Shown here in pieces: positions 1 to 8,428 of a stretch of DNA of 64,000 nucleotides (the stretch's first letter is position 1; each line of letters begins with the position of its first letter). The translations under genes were made by a program, and so were the position numbers. The notes under the pieces are model-generated. The model did no database searches. It had not been told where the DNA came from and saw only the letters and a list, made by a program, of their open reading frames with translations. This DNA is from Enterobacter chengduensis (GTDB lineage: Bacteria > Pseudomonadota > Gammaproteobacteria > Enterobacterales > Enterobacteriaceae), in NCBI RefSeq assembly GCF_001984825.2, contig NZ_CP043318.1:2728001-2792000 (forward strand). The letters are read 5' to 3'.

Positions 1-3
1 ATT

Positions 4-27
4 CCGGGCAACCGCTGCGTTGCCCGG
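4..27. repeat. Short perfect inverted repeat (REP-like or terminator stem)
   Basis: Arms CCGGGCAAC (4-12) and GTTGCCCGG (19-27) enclose a six-base loop. There is no run of T on either side, so it looks more like a REP-type element than an intrinsic terminator. It sits upstream of hslJ, where E. coli has the end of ldhA, but the neighbour lies outside the window. Confidence 0.5.
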
Positions 28-122
28 TACATCCTCGCACTTTCAGATAAACCCCATTAACGCCCGGCAGAGTATCGTTACACTGGAAAAAGATTCACAG
101 TATTTATAGTTTGAGAAGAAAA

Positions 123-560
123 ATGAAAAAGCTCATCGCGTTAAGTGTTATTAGTCTTGTCCTTACCGGCTGCGTTAATCCGGGTAAAGCCTCCGTACAG
201 CCGGAGCAACTTAAGAGCCACCGCTTTGTGCTGGAAAATGTGAACGGTAAGGCCGTGAAGAGCGCGACAACGCAACCAGAAATCAGTTTTAACGCGCTGC
301 CTGATATCAGCCTGGTGGACAACATCAGCGTTTCTGGCCAGATGTGTAACCGCTTTAACGGCCAGGGGAAATTGTCCGAAGGCGAGCTTAAGGTGAAAAC
401 GCTGGCCATGACGCGCAAGCTCTGCACAGAACCGCAGCTGAATGAGCTGGATCAGGCCATCGGCGACATGCTGCGCAAAGGGGCGCAGGTCGACCTGACT
501 GAAGACCAGTTGACGCTGGCGACAGCCGATAAAACGCTGATGTTTAAGCGTGCAGAATAA
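123..560 (+). CDS. hslJ: Heat-shock lipoprotein HslJ (META domain)
   Basis: This is a 145-residue outer-membrane lipoprotein of the META/HslJ family, linked in E. coli to heat shock and novobiocin resistance. A signal peptide ends in the lipobox LTGC with Cys17 as lipidation site. The body carries the family pattern ISGQMCNRFNG and AMTRKLC, with conserved cysteines, and the C-terminal LTLATADKTL motif. I chose the ATG at 123 over the in-frame TTG at 111 because it has GAGAAG at proper spacing and gives the normal signal peptide. The stop codon abuts the stop of the convergent ydbJ with no gap. E. coli HslJ is 140 residues, so the gene is full length. Confidence 0.93.
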   Translation: MKKLIALSVISLVLTGCVNPGKASVQPEQLKSHRFVLENVNGKAVKSATTQPEISFNALPDISLVDNISVSGQMCNRFNGQGKLSEGELKVKTLAMTRKLCTEPQLNELDQAIGDMLRKGAQVDLTEDQLTLATADKTLMFKRAE

Positions 561-827
561 TCAGTAGTTACCGCAGCTTCCCACGGCAAGCGACTGCTCA
601 CTGCAGCGTTTGCCGTTTGGCAAGGCGCACATACCAATAGCAGAACCGTCAAGCTGTCGGGCGACGGACAGCGAACCGCCAATCATTGCGCAATTGGCCT
701 GACCTGAACTGGACATCGCCGCCTTCATTCCCGGCGCGACGTGAGCGGCCGTAGCCTGCTGGACTGGTTCACTGCTACATGCCGACAATAATAGTGCGGC
801 ACACCCTACCCAAAATGCTGAGCGCAT
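561..827 (-). CDS. ydbJ: DUF333 lipoprotein YdbJ
   Basis: This is an 88-residue predicted lipoprotein with one DUF333 domain; its function is unknown. The signal peptide ends in LLLSAC (Cys17). The DUF333 core contains NCAMIGG, QLDGSAIGMCALPNG and RCSEQSLA, with cysteines likely paired in the periplasm. The start at 827 is preceded by GGGGGAGAGAG. A longer reading of the frame to 947 would put 40 unrelated residues before the signal peptide and is unlikely. The gene is convergent with hslJ, exactly as in E. coli. Confidence 0.9.
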   Translation of the reverse strand: MRSAFWVGCAALLLSACSSEPVQQATAAHVAPGMKAAMSSSGQANCAMIGGSLSVARQLDGSAIGMCALPNGKRCSEQSLAVGSCGNY

Positions 828-1098
828 GCTCTCTCCCCCATAAATAATGCGAAACCTATGCATAATAGGCATCACGTCCCGTGCCGTCGAGAGTGGAAGT
901 GCGTATTTATGCGCTCCAGAAACAATTTCTCGCAATTTTTTCGCCAAAAGTTTGATCTACACATTGATGGTGGGAATACCCAGGACACAAAAGCGAAAAT
1001 CGTAAAATCCCCCGTTTGCTAGAATACACAGATAATATTCAGGGTTTGTCGCCGTAATACAGACCCCTATTTTTTGCGCAATGTAAGGGTGTTGTCCT

Positions 1099-4000
1099 AT
1101 GCAAACTATTGACGGTAATGGTGCAGTTGCCTCAGTCGCCTTCCGCACCAGTGAAGTTATCGCCATCTACCCGATTACGCCAAGTTCGACCATGGCTGAG
1201 CAGGCGGACGCCTGGGCGGGTAACGGGTTAAAAAACGTCTGGGGCGATGTCCCGAGAGTGGTTGAAATGCAGTCCGAGGCCGGCGCGATCGCCACGGTCC
1301 ACGGCGCGCTACAGACCGGTGCGCTTTCCACGTCGTTCACCTCCTCACAGGGATTGTTGTTAATGATCCCGACGCTGTACAAGCTCGCCGGGCAACTGAC
1401 CCCCTTCGTTCTGCACGTCGCGGCGCGCACCGTTGCTACCCACGCGCTCTCCATCTTTGGCGATCACTCTGACGTGATGGCCGTGCGCCAGACCGGCTGC
1501 GCGATGCTGTGCGCCAGCAGCGTTCAGGAAGCCCAGGACTTTGCCTTAATTTCGCATATCGCCACGCTCAAAAGCCGCGTGCCGTTTATTCACTTCTTTG
1601 ATGGTTTCCGCACCTCTCACGAGATCAACAAAATCGTCCCGCTGGCCGACGAGACTATCCTGAACCTGCTCCCGCAGGCGGACATCGACGCGCATCGCGC
1701 CCGGGCCCTGAACCCGGAACATCCGGTGATTCGCGGAACGTCGGCCAATCCGGATACCTATTTCCAGTCCCGCGAGGCCACGAACCCGTGGTACAACGCC
1801 GTTTACGATCATGTTGAACAGGCGATGAATGACTTTGCCGCCGCAACCGGTCGTGAATACAAACCGTTTGAATACTACGGCCATCCGCAGGCGGAGCGTG
1901 TGATTGTGCTGATGGGGTCAGCCATCGGGACCTGCGAAGAGGTGGTTGACGAGCTGCTGACGCGCGGCGAAAAGGTGGGCGTGCTTAAGGTGCGCCTCTA
2001 TCGTCCGTTCTCGGCTAAACATCTGCTTTCCGTTCTGCCTGAAAGCGCGCGCGCTGTGGCGGTACTCGATCGTACCAAAGAGCCGGGCGCGCAGGCGGAA
2101 CCGCTTTATCTGGACGTGATGACCGCCCTGGCCGAAGCCTTTAACAATGGCGAGCGCGAAACGCTGCCGCGCGCGATCGGGGGGCGCTACGGTTTGTCCT
2201 CCAAAGAGTTCGGGCCGGACTGCGTGCTGGCGGTATTTAACGAGCTCAGCGAAGCGAAGCCGAAGCCGCGCTTTACCGTCGGCATCTATGACGATGTAAC
2301 CAACCTGTCCCTGCCGTTGCCGGAAAACACCCTGCCATCGACCGCCAGGCTTGAGGCGCTGTTCTATGGTCTGGGCAGCGACGGCAGCGTCTCCGCGACC
2401 AAAAACAACATCAAAATCATCGGTAACTCCACGCCGTGGTACGCCCAGGGGTACTTCGTTTATGACTCCAAGAAAGCCGGCGGCCTGACCGTTTCGCACC
2501 TGCGCGTGAGCGAACAGCCCATCCGCTCGGCGTATCTTATTTCTCAGGCTGATTTTGTTGGCTGTCACCAGCTGCAGTTCATCGATAAATACCAGATGGC
2601 CGAGCGCCTGAAGCCCGGCGGTATTTTCCTTCTGAACACGCCGTACGGCGCGGATGAGGTCTGGTCGCGCCTGCCGCAGGAAGTGCAGGCGGTGCTGAAC
2701 CAGAAAAAAGCCCGGTTCTATGTGGTCAACGCCGCCAAAATTGCCCGCGAATGCGGCCTTGCTGCGCGTATTAATACCGTGATGCAGATGGCCTTCTTCC
2801 ATCTGACGAATATCCTGCCGGGCGACAGCGCGCTCGCGGAACTGCAGGGCGCAATTGCCAAAAGCTACAGCAGCAAGGGCCAGGAGCTGGTCGAGCGAAA
2901 CTGGCAGGCGCTGGCGCTGGCCCGCGAATCCCTGTTTGAGGTGCCGCTGCAGCCGGTCAATGCCGCCAGCCCGAACCGCCCTCCGGTGGTGTCCGACGCG
3001 GCGCCTGACTTCGTGAAAACCGTTACGGCGGCGATGCTGGCCGGTCTGGGCGACGCCCTGCCCGTCTCGGCGCTGCCGCCGGATGGAACGTGGCCGATGG
3101 GCACCACCCGTTGGGAAAAACGCAACATCGCCGAAGAAATTCCCATCTGGAAAGAGGAGCTGTGCACCCAGTGTAACCACTGCGTCGCGGCCTGCCCGCA
3201 CTCGGCCATTCGCGCCAAAGTGGTATCACCGGAAGAGATGGAAACCGCGCCGGCCAGCCTGCACTCCCTGGACGTGAAATCCCGCGATATGCGCGGACAG
3301 AAATACGTTCTCCAGGTCGCGCCGGAAGATTGCACCGGCTGTAACCTGTGCGTTGAGGTTTGCCCGGCGAAGGACAGGCAGAATCCTGAAATTAAAGCCA
3401 TCAATATGATGTCGCGCCTGGAGCACGTCGAAGAGGAAAAGGTCAATTACGACTTCTTCCTGAATCTGCCGGAAATCGACCGTAGCAAGCTGGAACGTAT
3501 TGATATCCGCACATCACAGCTGATCACGCCGCTGTTTGAGTACTCAGGCGCCTGCTCCGGCTGCGGTGAAACGCCGTATATCAAGCTGCTTACCCAGCTG
3601 TACGGTGACCGGATGTTGATTGCCAACGCAACCGGCTGTTCGTCCATCTATGGCGGCAATTTGCCTTCCACGCCGTACACCACTGATGAGCATGGTCGCG
3701 GACCGGCCTGGGCAAACTCGCTGTTTGAGGACAACGCCGAGTTTGGTCTGGGCTTCCGCCTGACCGTTGACCAGCACCGCGCGCGCGTGATGCGCCTGCT
3801 GGAACAGTTCGCCGGACAGATCCCCGCCGAGCTCAATGACGCGCTTCACGCGGACGCGACGCCGGAAGCGCGTCGTGAGCAGGTTGCTGAGCTGCGCCGT
3901 GCGCTACAGGGCGTGGCGGGGACCGAACAGCTGCTGACCGACGCTGACGCCCTGGTCGAAAAATCGATCTGGCTAATTGGCGGCGACGGCTGGGCTTACG

Positions 4001-4623
4001 ATATCGGCTTCGGCGGGCTGGATCACGTGTTGAGCCTGACCGAAAACGTCAACATTCTGGTTCTGGATACGCAGTGTTATTCCAATACCGGCGGTCAGGC
4101 GTCGAAAGCCACACCGCTAGGCGCCGTAACAAAATTCGGTGAACACGGGAAACGCAAGGCGCGCAAAGATCTCGGCGTGAGCATGATGATGTACGGCCAC
4201 GTTTACGTGGCGCAAATCTCGCTGGGTGCCCAGCTTAACCAGACGGTAAAAGCGATTCAGGAAGCGGAAGCGTACCCGGGTCCGTCGCTGATTATTGCCT
4301 ACAGCCCTTGCGAGGAGCATGGCTACGACCTGGCGCTCAGCCACGATCAGATGCGACAGCTGACCGCGACCGGCTTCTGGCCGCTGTACCGGTTCGACCC
4401 GCGCCGTGCGGACGAAGGTAAGTTACCGCTGGCGCTGGACTCTCGTCCACCGTCAGATGCCCTGTCCGAGACGTTAATGCAGGAACAACGGTTCCGTCGT
4501 CTTAACGCGCAGCAGCCGGAAGTGGCTGAACAGCTGTGGAAAGATGCCGCTGTGGACCTGCAAAAGCGCTATGACTTCCTGGCGCAAATGGCGGGTAAAG
4601 CCGAAAAACCGACCAGCGACTAG
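1099..4623 (+). CDS. ydbK: Pyruvate:flavodoxin/ferredoxin oxidoreductase YdbK (NifJ family)
   Basis: This is a 1174-residue single-chain PFOR, the same length as E. coli YdbK. It oxidises pyruvate with CoA to acetyl-CoA and CO2, passing electrons to flavodoxin or ferredoxin in the cytoplasm. The N-terminal pyrimidine-binding domain begins with the family sequence YPITPSSTMAE. Two [4Fe-4S] motifs follow: CTQCNHCVAAC from Cys689 and CTGCNLCVEVC from Cys745. The C-terminal thiamine-diphosphate domain has CSGCGE from Cys819 and the GDG motif at 962-964, followed by YSNTGGQ. AAGGG lies just upstream of the ATG. The gene is followed by an intrinsic terminator and stands alone. In E. coli it helps under oxidative stress; that role here is inference. 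Confidence 0.96.
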   Translation: MQTIDGNGAVASVAFRTSEVIAIYPITPSSTMAEQADAWAGNGLKNVWGDVPRVVEMQSEAGAIATVHGALQTGALSTSFTSSQGLLLMIPTLYKLAGQLTPFVLHVAARTVATHALSIFGDHSDVMAVRQTGCAMLCASSVQEAQDFALISHIATLKSRVPFIHFFDGFRTSHEINKIVPLADETILNLLPQADIDAHRARALNPEHPVIRGTSANPDTYFQSREATNPWYNAVYDHVEQAMNDFAAATGREYKPFEYYGHPQAERVIVLMGSAIGTCEEVVDELLTRGEKVGVLKVRLYRPFSAKHLLSVLPESARAVAVLDRTKEPGAQAEPLYLDVMTALAEAFNNGERETLPRAIGGRYGLSSKEFGPDCVLAVFNELSEAKPKPRFTVGIYDDVTNLSLPLPENTLPSTARLEALFYGLGSDGSVSATKNNIKIIGNSTPWYAQGYFVYDSKKAGGLTVSHLRVSEQPIRSAYLISQADFVGCHQLQFIDKYQMAERLKPGGIFLLNTPYGADEVWSRLPQEVQAVLNQKKARFYVVNAAKIARECGLAARINTVMQMAFFHLTNILPGDSALAELQGAIAKSYSSKGQELVERNWQALALARESLFEVPLQPVNAASPNRPPVVSDAAPDFVKTVTAAMLAGLGDALPVSALPPDGTWPMGTTRWEKRNIAEEIPIWKEELCTQCNHCVAACPHSAIRAKVVSPEEMETAPASLHSLDVKSRDMRGQKYVLQVAPEDCTGCNLCVEVCPAKDRQNPEIKAINMMSRLEHVEEEKVNYDFFLNLPEIDRSKLERIDIRTSQLITPLFEYSGACSGCGETPYIKLLTQLYGDRMLIANATGCSSIYGGNLPSTPYTTDEHGRGPAWANSLFEDNAEFGLGFRLTVDQHRARVMRLLEQFAGQIPAELNDALHADATPEARREQVAELRRALQGVAGTEQLLTDADALVEKSIWLIGGDGWAYDIGFGGLDHVLSLTENVNILVLDTQCYSNTGGQASKATPLGAVTKFGEHGKRKARKDLGVSMMMYGHVYVAQISLGAQLNQTVKAIQEAEAYPGPSLIIAYSPCEEHGYDLALSHDQMRQLTATGFWPLYRFDPRRADEGKLPLALDSRPPSDALSETLMQEQRFRRLNAQQPEVAEQLWKDAAVDLQKRYDFLAQMAGKAEKPTSD

Positions 4624-4630
4624 TGCCTCT

Positions 4631-4655
4631 GCCCGGCTTGTCCGGGCATTTTTTT
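4631..4655 (+). terminator. Intrinsic terminator of ydbK
   Basis: GCCCGG (4631-4636) pairs with CCGGGC (4642-4647) across a five-base loop and is followed by a run of seven T. It lies eight bases after the ydbK stop. Confidence 0.85.
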
Positions 4656-4660
4656 GCCAT

Positions 4661-4775
4661 AAAAAAAGCCCGGCGTATTCACACCGGGCAAATCCAAATA
4701 ATCAATGAAAATCTATTTAGTTTCCTTAATAGCATTCACGTTAATTATGGATGAATCATCTTAAAGGCATATAAC
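4661..4775 (-). ncRNA. micC: Small RNA MicC (divergent homologue)
   Basis: MicC in E. coli and Salmonella is a Hfq-dependent RNA, encoded between ompN and ydbK and opposite to ompN, that base-pairs with porin mRNAs (ompC, ompD). Read on the minus strand, the segment begins GTTATATGCCTTTA, which matches the remembered 5' end of MicC and its target-pairing region. It ends in a terminator: GCCCGG (minus) with a ten-base loop, CCGGGC and seven T. The length, about 115 nt, fits. The middle differs from the E. coli sequence I remember. No protein gene on this strand could use the terminator otherwise. The identification rests on position, 5' end and terminator; the exact 5' nucleotide is inferred. 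Confidence 0.8.
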
Positions 4776-5012
4776 GCCGTCAAGACTACCTTAATTAACG
4801 GCTGATTAATAATTTCAATTTAATATACTTCACCTTAAATCATTCATAAAACCAATGATCATTTCCACTGATTTATTCGGTTTAGATTTTACTTAGTTCG
4901 TAACAATTCTATTTTATTACTCTTACACGGGAGTGATTTAGCATGGGACAACTTTCTCATTCTGAAAGTTCAACAGGTAATTAAATAAAAACAACTGCAA
5001 AGGAATATCACA
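4776..5012 (+). promoter_or_regulatory. AT-rich ompN upstream region and leader, with a possible 13-codon uORF
   Basis: The region holds the promoters of micC (minus) and ompN (plus); I could not fix their hexamers. At 4943-4984 a 13-residue reading frame starts with ATG after GGGAG and ends in TAA, 28 bases before ompN. Inside it AACTTTC (4950-4956) and GAAAGTT (4964-4970) form a perfect seven-base stem with a seven-base loop. The ompN ribosome-binding site is AAGGA near 4999. Confidence 0.45.
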
Positions 5013-6122
5013 ATGCAAAGAAAAGTACTGGCCCTGATGATTCCGGCTCTGTTAATGGCTGGCGCAACGCATGCAGCAGAGATTTATAATAAAGACGGCA
5101 ACAAATTGGATCTGTACGGGAAAGTAGATGGTCTGCACTATTTCTCCGACGACAAAGGCGCTGACGGGGATCAAACCTACATGCGTCTGGGCTTCAAAGG
5201 CGAAACCCAGATCAACGACATGATGACCGGCTATGCGCAGTGGGAATACAACATTCAGGCCAATAATACCGAAGGATCGGATAACCAGTCCTGGACGCGT
5301 CTGGCCTTCGCCGGTGTGAAAGTGGGCGATTACGGCTCTTTCGATTACGGTCGTAACTACGGCGTACTGTACGACGTGGAAGGCTGGACCGATATGCTGC
5401 CTGAGTTCGGCGGCGACTCCTACACCAAAGCCGACAACTTCATGACCAGTCGCGCAAACGGCGTGGCAACCTACCGTAACACCGACTTCTATGGTCTGGT
5501 GCAGGGTCTGAACTTTGCGCTGCAGTATCAGGGCAAGAATGAAGACGCCAGCAACAATCAGGAAGGCACCAACAACGGTCGCGACACGCGTCACGAGAAC
5601 GGCGATGGTTTCGGTATTTCTACCACCTATGACTTCGGCATGGGGATCAGTGCGGGTGCCGCCTATGCTTCTTCTGACCGTACCAATGACCAGATGATGA
5701 ATACCACTGCGGGCGGTGACAAAGCGGATGCCTGGACTGCGGGCCTGAAATATGACGCCAACAATATCTATCTGGCGGCAATGTATTCTGAAACCCGCAA
5801 CATGACCCCGTACGGCAATCACACCGACGCCGTGGCGAACAAAACTTAAAACTTTGAGGTGACCGCGCAGTATCAGTTCGACTTCGGCCTGCGTCCGACC
5901 CTCTCCTACCTGCAGTCTAAAGGTAAGGACCTCGGCAACGGTCAGGGCGACCAGGATCTGGTTAAATACGCTGACGTTGGCGCGACCTACTACTTCAACA
6001 AAAACATGTCCACCTACGTTGATTACAAAATCAACCTGCTGGATGAAGATGACAGCTTCTACAAAAACAACGGCATCGGTACGGATGATGTCGTGGCACT
6101 GGGCCTGGTTTACCAGTTCTGA
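5013..6122 (+). pseudogene. ompN: ompN, trimeric outer-membrane porin gene interrupted by an in-frame TAA
   Basis: The frame encodes a general porin of the OmpC/OmpF/OmpN family. There is a 21-residue signal peptide ending THA before [10 protein letters not shown], the classical [13 protein letters not shown] start, the loop-3 type segment LPEFGGDSY, and the C-terminal ALGLVYQF with terminal Phe for BAM assembly. Codon 279 (5847-5849) is TAA where related porins read Gln ([15 protein letters not shown]). A single C-to-T change from CAA would explain it. The remaining 90 codons stay in frame and well conserved. The truncated 278-residue product would lack the last beta-strands and should not assemble. 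Either this is a real nonsense allele or a sequence error. A terminator follows. Confidence 0.9.
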
Positions 6123-6130
6123 TTGTCAGG

Positions 6131-6160
6131 GCCCGCATCCTGATGCGGGCTCGTTTTTTT
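6131..6160 (+). terminator. Intrinsic terminator of ompN
   Basis: GCCCGCATC and GATGCGGGC form a stem from 6131 to 6150 with a two-base apex, followed by TCG and seven T, eight bases past the ompN stop. Confidence 0.88.
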
Positions 6161-6267
6161 GAAACTCGTCACAAAAGACAGCTTCAGAAAGCGGTTGGTT
6201 GAGGGTAAGTTGAAAGAAAGCTGGTTAAACTTCGGTGATAGCCCTTTCGTCACTAAGGATAACAGCG

Positions 6268-6393
6268 TTGTTTAGTCGTGTATCCCTTGCAGTACTTACC
6301 CTTTTAGCTATTCTGTGGATGGCGTTAATTTTTGATTTTGGTGATATTGTCGGGCATCTCGGCGCGCTATTAAACCATCTGGATGGCAGTTAA
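6268..6393 (+). CDS. Small single-span membrane protein (41 residues), TTG start
   Basis: A 41-codon frame starts at TTG 6268, eight bases after AAGGA, and ends at TAA 6391. The product has one strongly hydrophobic span (about residues 5-23, VSLAVLTLLAILWMALIF). It is followed by a short acidic/amphipathic tail, DFGDIVGHLGALLNHLDGS. I do not recognise it. Its support is the ribosome-binding site, the clean membrane segment and the lack of any overlapping gene between ompN and the minus-strand operon. The 46-residue product at 20520 has the same plan (membrane span, Trp, short tail). It could be a chance frame. Confidence 0.45.
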   Translation: MFSRVSLAVLTLLAILWMALIFDFGDIVGHLGALLNHLDGS

Positions 6394-6424
6394 CTATACT
6401 GATTAAAAAGCGGCCAGACGGCAA

Positions 6425-6847
6425 TCATCCCTGCTCTTCCCCTTTCTCGCGAAATGAGAGATAGCCAAATACCCCACTTTCCCCATCTGAGGGATGATTT
6501 ACGCCGTCCATCACCTTCATCTCATGAAAATCAAAAGGTGAAACGTTTTCAAGACAGGCGACATTCACGCCGTATTCGTTTGGGTTAGAACGTCGCTGAT
6601 GGAACGTATAAATCCCACACACCGAGCAGAAGAAATGCCGTGCCGTTCCCGTATTGAAGCGGTACTCGGTGAGTTTATCCTGACCTTTGGTGACGGTAAT
6701 TCCTGATAACGGCGCAGAAACGACGACCGCGCCCCGCATGCGACAAAAGGAACAGCTGCAGCGCCGCACGGTGTTCAGGTCATCCGTAAGCTCAACGGTA
6801 AACGTCACCGCGCCGCAATGGCATTTCGCTTTACGAGCCTCAGCCAT
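6425..6847 (-). CDS. GFA (glutathione-dependent formaldehyde-activating)/CENP-V family protein
   Basis: This is a 140-residue zinc-binding GFA-fold protein. The three metal-binding clusters of the family are visible: KCHCGAV near residue 9, CSCSFCRMRG near 30, and FFCSVCGIYTFH near 72. The C-terminal NVACLENV segment is also typical. Members are annotated as S-(hydroxymethyl)glutathione synthases, but many have no proven activity. The substrate is therefore open. The start lies three bases after the stop of the small gene at 6851-7048, so the two form one minus-strand transcription unit. Confidence 0.85.
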   Translation of the reverse strand: MAEARKAKCHCGAVTFTVELTDDLNTVRRCSCSFCRMRGAVVVSAPLSGITVTKGQDKLTEYRFNTGTARHFFCSVCGIYTFHQRRSNPNEYGVNVACLENVSPFDFHEMKVMDGVNHPSDGESGVFGYLSFREKGEEQG

Positions 6848-6850
6848 GGC

Positions 6851-7048
6851 CTATACCCCTTTTCTTACCAGCTCGGCGGCTTTCACGAAAACCTCGTCTT
6901 CTACACCGTCGCCCTTTTGCCTGCCGAGCCTGACCAGCTCATCGACAATACTGTTGCGATGGATCGGTTTCTGCGCAGACACCAGTCCAATAACGGCGGC
7001 CCCAATCGCCAGCCCCACTAATCCAGTTTGTTCATCTTTGTTTTTCAT
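6851..7048 (-). CDS. Small protein with one membrane segment, upstream partner of the GFA gene
   Basis: The product has 65 residues. It has a hydrophobic stretch near residues 9-22 (GLVGLAIGAAVIGLVSA) and a charged C-terminal half, RNSIVDELVRLGRQK ... VEDEVFVKAAELVRKG, likely helical. I chose ATG 7048 because AGGAG lies seven bases upstream. An in-frame ATG six bases earlier is too close to that site, and the frame extends to 7111 without further support. I do not recognise the family. It is translationally close to the GFA gene, which suggests joint expression but not a shared function. Confidence 0.6.
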   Translation of the reverse strand: MKNKDEQTGLVGLAIGAAVIGLVSAQKPIHRNSIVDELVRLGRQKGDGVEDEVFVKAAELVRKGV

Positions 7049-7138
7049 AATCATGCTCCTGGTACAACAAACAAGCGTAGCAGGAATACGGTAAAACGGA
7101 ATGCCGGACACACGCTCTGTGAATATTATTTAAACAGT

Positions 7139-8170
7139 TCAGGCAGGTACGACTTCCAGAATCGACAGATACGAACGGGTGTCTATTATTTTGTTCAATT
7201 TCAGGTTGGTCTGTTCAAACAAGGCCTGATACTCAGACTCTGTTCGTGCCCGTCCTCCATCAAAGCTTGTTAACAGAAGAAGGTCAATTTCAAATCGACC
7301 CTGTTCATTGTTTTCTTTTTTAATAAGCGGCTCAAAAATTAATAGCCGGGAATTTTCTTTCATTACATTTCTGCAGCATTGAAGTATCTGAATGGACTTC
7401 TCATCAGGCCAGTCCATCAAAATATACTTAAGCAGGTAAATGTCTGCTACAGGACAGGCTTCAAAAAAGCTGCCCTCAACGGTCTCCCATCGACAATTAT
7501 CATTTAACAGGTGCAGTCGATTCCGCTCAAGCACGTCTTTTTGATCGAAAAGGATCCCTGTTAAGGTCGGATTTCGACGTAAAACGGCCAGCAATAAATT
7601 ACCCAGCCCACCGGCGATATCGGCAACGACAGCGTTTTGAGGGAACGAATAGCTATCTGCAATGACTTCATTCTCTACGGATGACATAGAGGCCATACCG
7701 GCATGAAAAATGTTGCTGTCAGCCCCCCTATCGTCATGCTGCCAGTAGTCGTAAAAAGGCTTGCCAAATAATTCATTAAACACAGGTTTGCCTTGCAGTA
7801 TCTCATCCATTTTAGCCGCTGGCTGCCAGAATGTTTGGTCTGTCAGCATGAGCACCGCCGCACGCAAGGAAAATTCATGCTCAGAGCACAGGAATTGTGC
7901 GGAAGGGCTAAGACTGTATTCAGCTTGAGATAATTCGTTGAAAACTCCACGAGAGGACAATAAGCGCATGATTCGATGAAGATAGTCAACGTCGACATTC
8001 AACTCCTTCGCCAGTTTCTTGACGGATTTTTTTCCTTCAACCAGATGATCTGCGACGCCTAATACCGCGACCGCCCGAAGTGCAGCCTGCCAGACAAAAC
8101 CCATGCTTTGCTCTAACAAACACATTCCTTCTTTACGGCTCAGTAAATCCAGACTATTGCGTTGTGACAT
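7139..8170 (-). CDS. Class I SAM-dependent O-methyltransferase-like protein (Methyltransf_2 family)
   Basis: The 343-residue protein has the layout of hydroxyindole/caffeate-type O-methyltransferases. An N-terminal winged-helix dimerisation domain (about 15-95) is followed by a Rossmann domain with SAM motif I ADIAGGLG at 183-190. The region that normally reads HDW, with His as catalytic base, reads MDW here (252-254, LMDWPDE), so ordinary deprotonating O-methylation is doubtful. The start at 8170 is supported by AAGGAG seven bases upstream; longer reading to 8257 is unlikely. The gene looks AT-richer than its neighbours and has no K-12 counterpart here, so lateral acquisition is possible. 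The substrate is unknown. Confidence 0.75.
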   Translation of the reverse strand: MSQRNSLDLLSRKEGMCLLEQSMGFVWQAALRAVAVLGVADHLVEGKKSVKKLAKELNVDVDYLHRIMRLLSSRGVFNELSQAEYSLSPSAQFLCSEHEFSLRAAVLMLTDQTFWQPAAKMDEILQGKPVFNELFGKPFYDYWQHDDRGADSNIFHAGMASMSSVENEVIADSYSFPQNAVVADIAGGLGNLLLAVLRRNPTLTGILFDQKDVLERNRLHLLNDNCRWETVEGSFFEACPVADIYLLKYILMDWPDEKSIQILQCCRNVMKENSRLLIFEPLIKKENNEQGRFEIDLLLLTSFDGGRARTESEYQALFEQTNLKLNKIIDTRSYLSILEVVPA

Positions 8171-8394
8171 TTTCTGCTCCTTACCAATAAAGATGCGCTG
8201 AACAACTGAAACGCCGCTAGCAAGCGTAAGTCTGGTAATGAGCTTTATCCACAACATCAGAAAGGATTATTTATGCAGTTTCGTACCGTTTAGCATACAC
8301 TCCATTTAAATACGTAAAAAAACAGGGCCACTTACTCGTCATCTTGATTAGTAACACCATGATATTATTATTTTATAAATGATTTCTATTAAAC

Positions 8395-8420
8395 AAAAAA
8401 TGCCTGTCGTGAGACGGGCA
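8395..8420 (-). terminator. Intrinsic terminator for the 8429-8878 gene
   Basis: On the minus strand an imperfect stem (TGCCCGTC ... GACAGGCA) is followed by a run of T, just after the stop at 8429. The gap 8171-8428 is AT-rich; besides this terminator I see nothing definite in it. Confidence 0.75.
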
Positions 8421-8428
8421 TTGCATAG

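Noticed and set aside
1918..3201. Minus-strand open frame of 427 codons
   Set aside because: It lies fully within ydbK; the Arg/Gly/Gln-rich composition is that of an antisense frame in GC-rich coding DNA.
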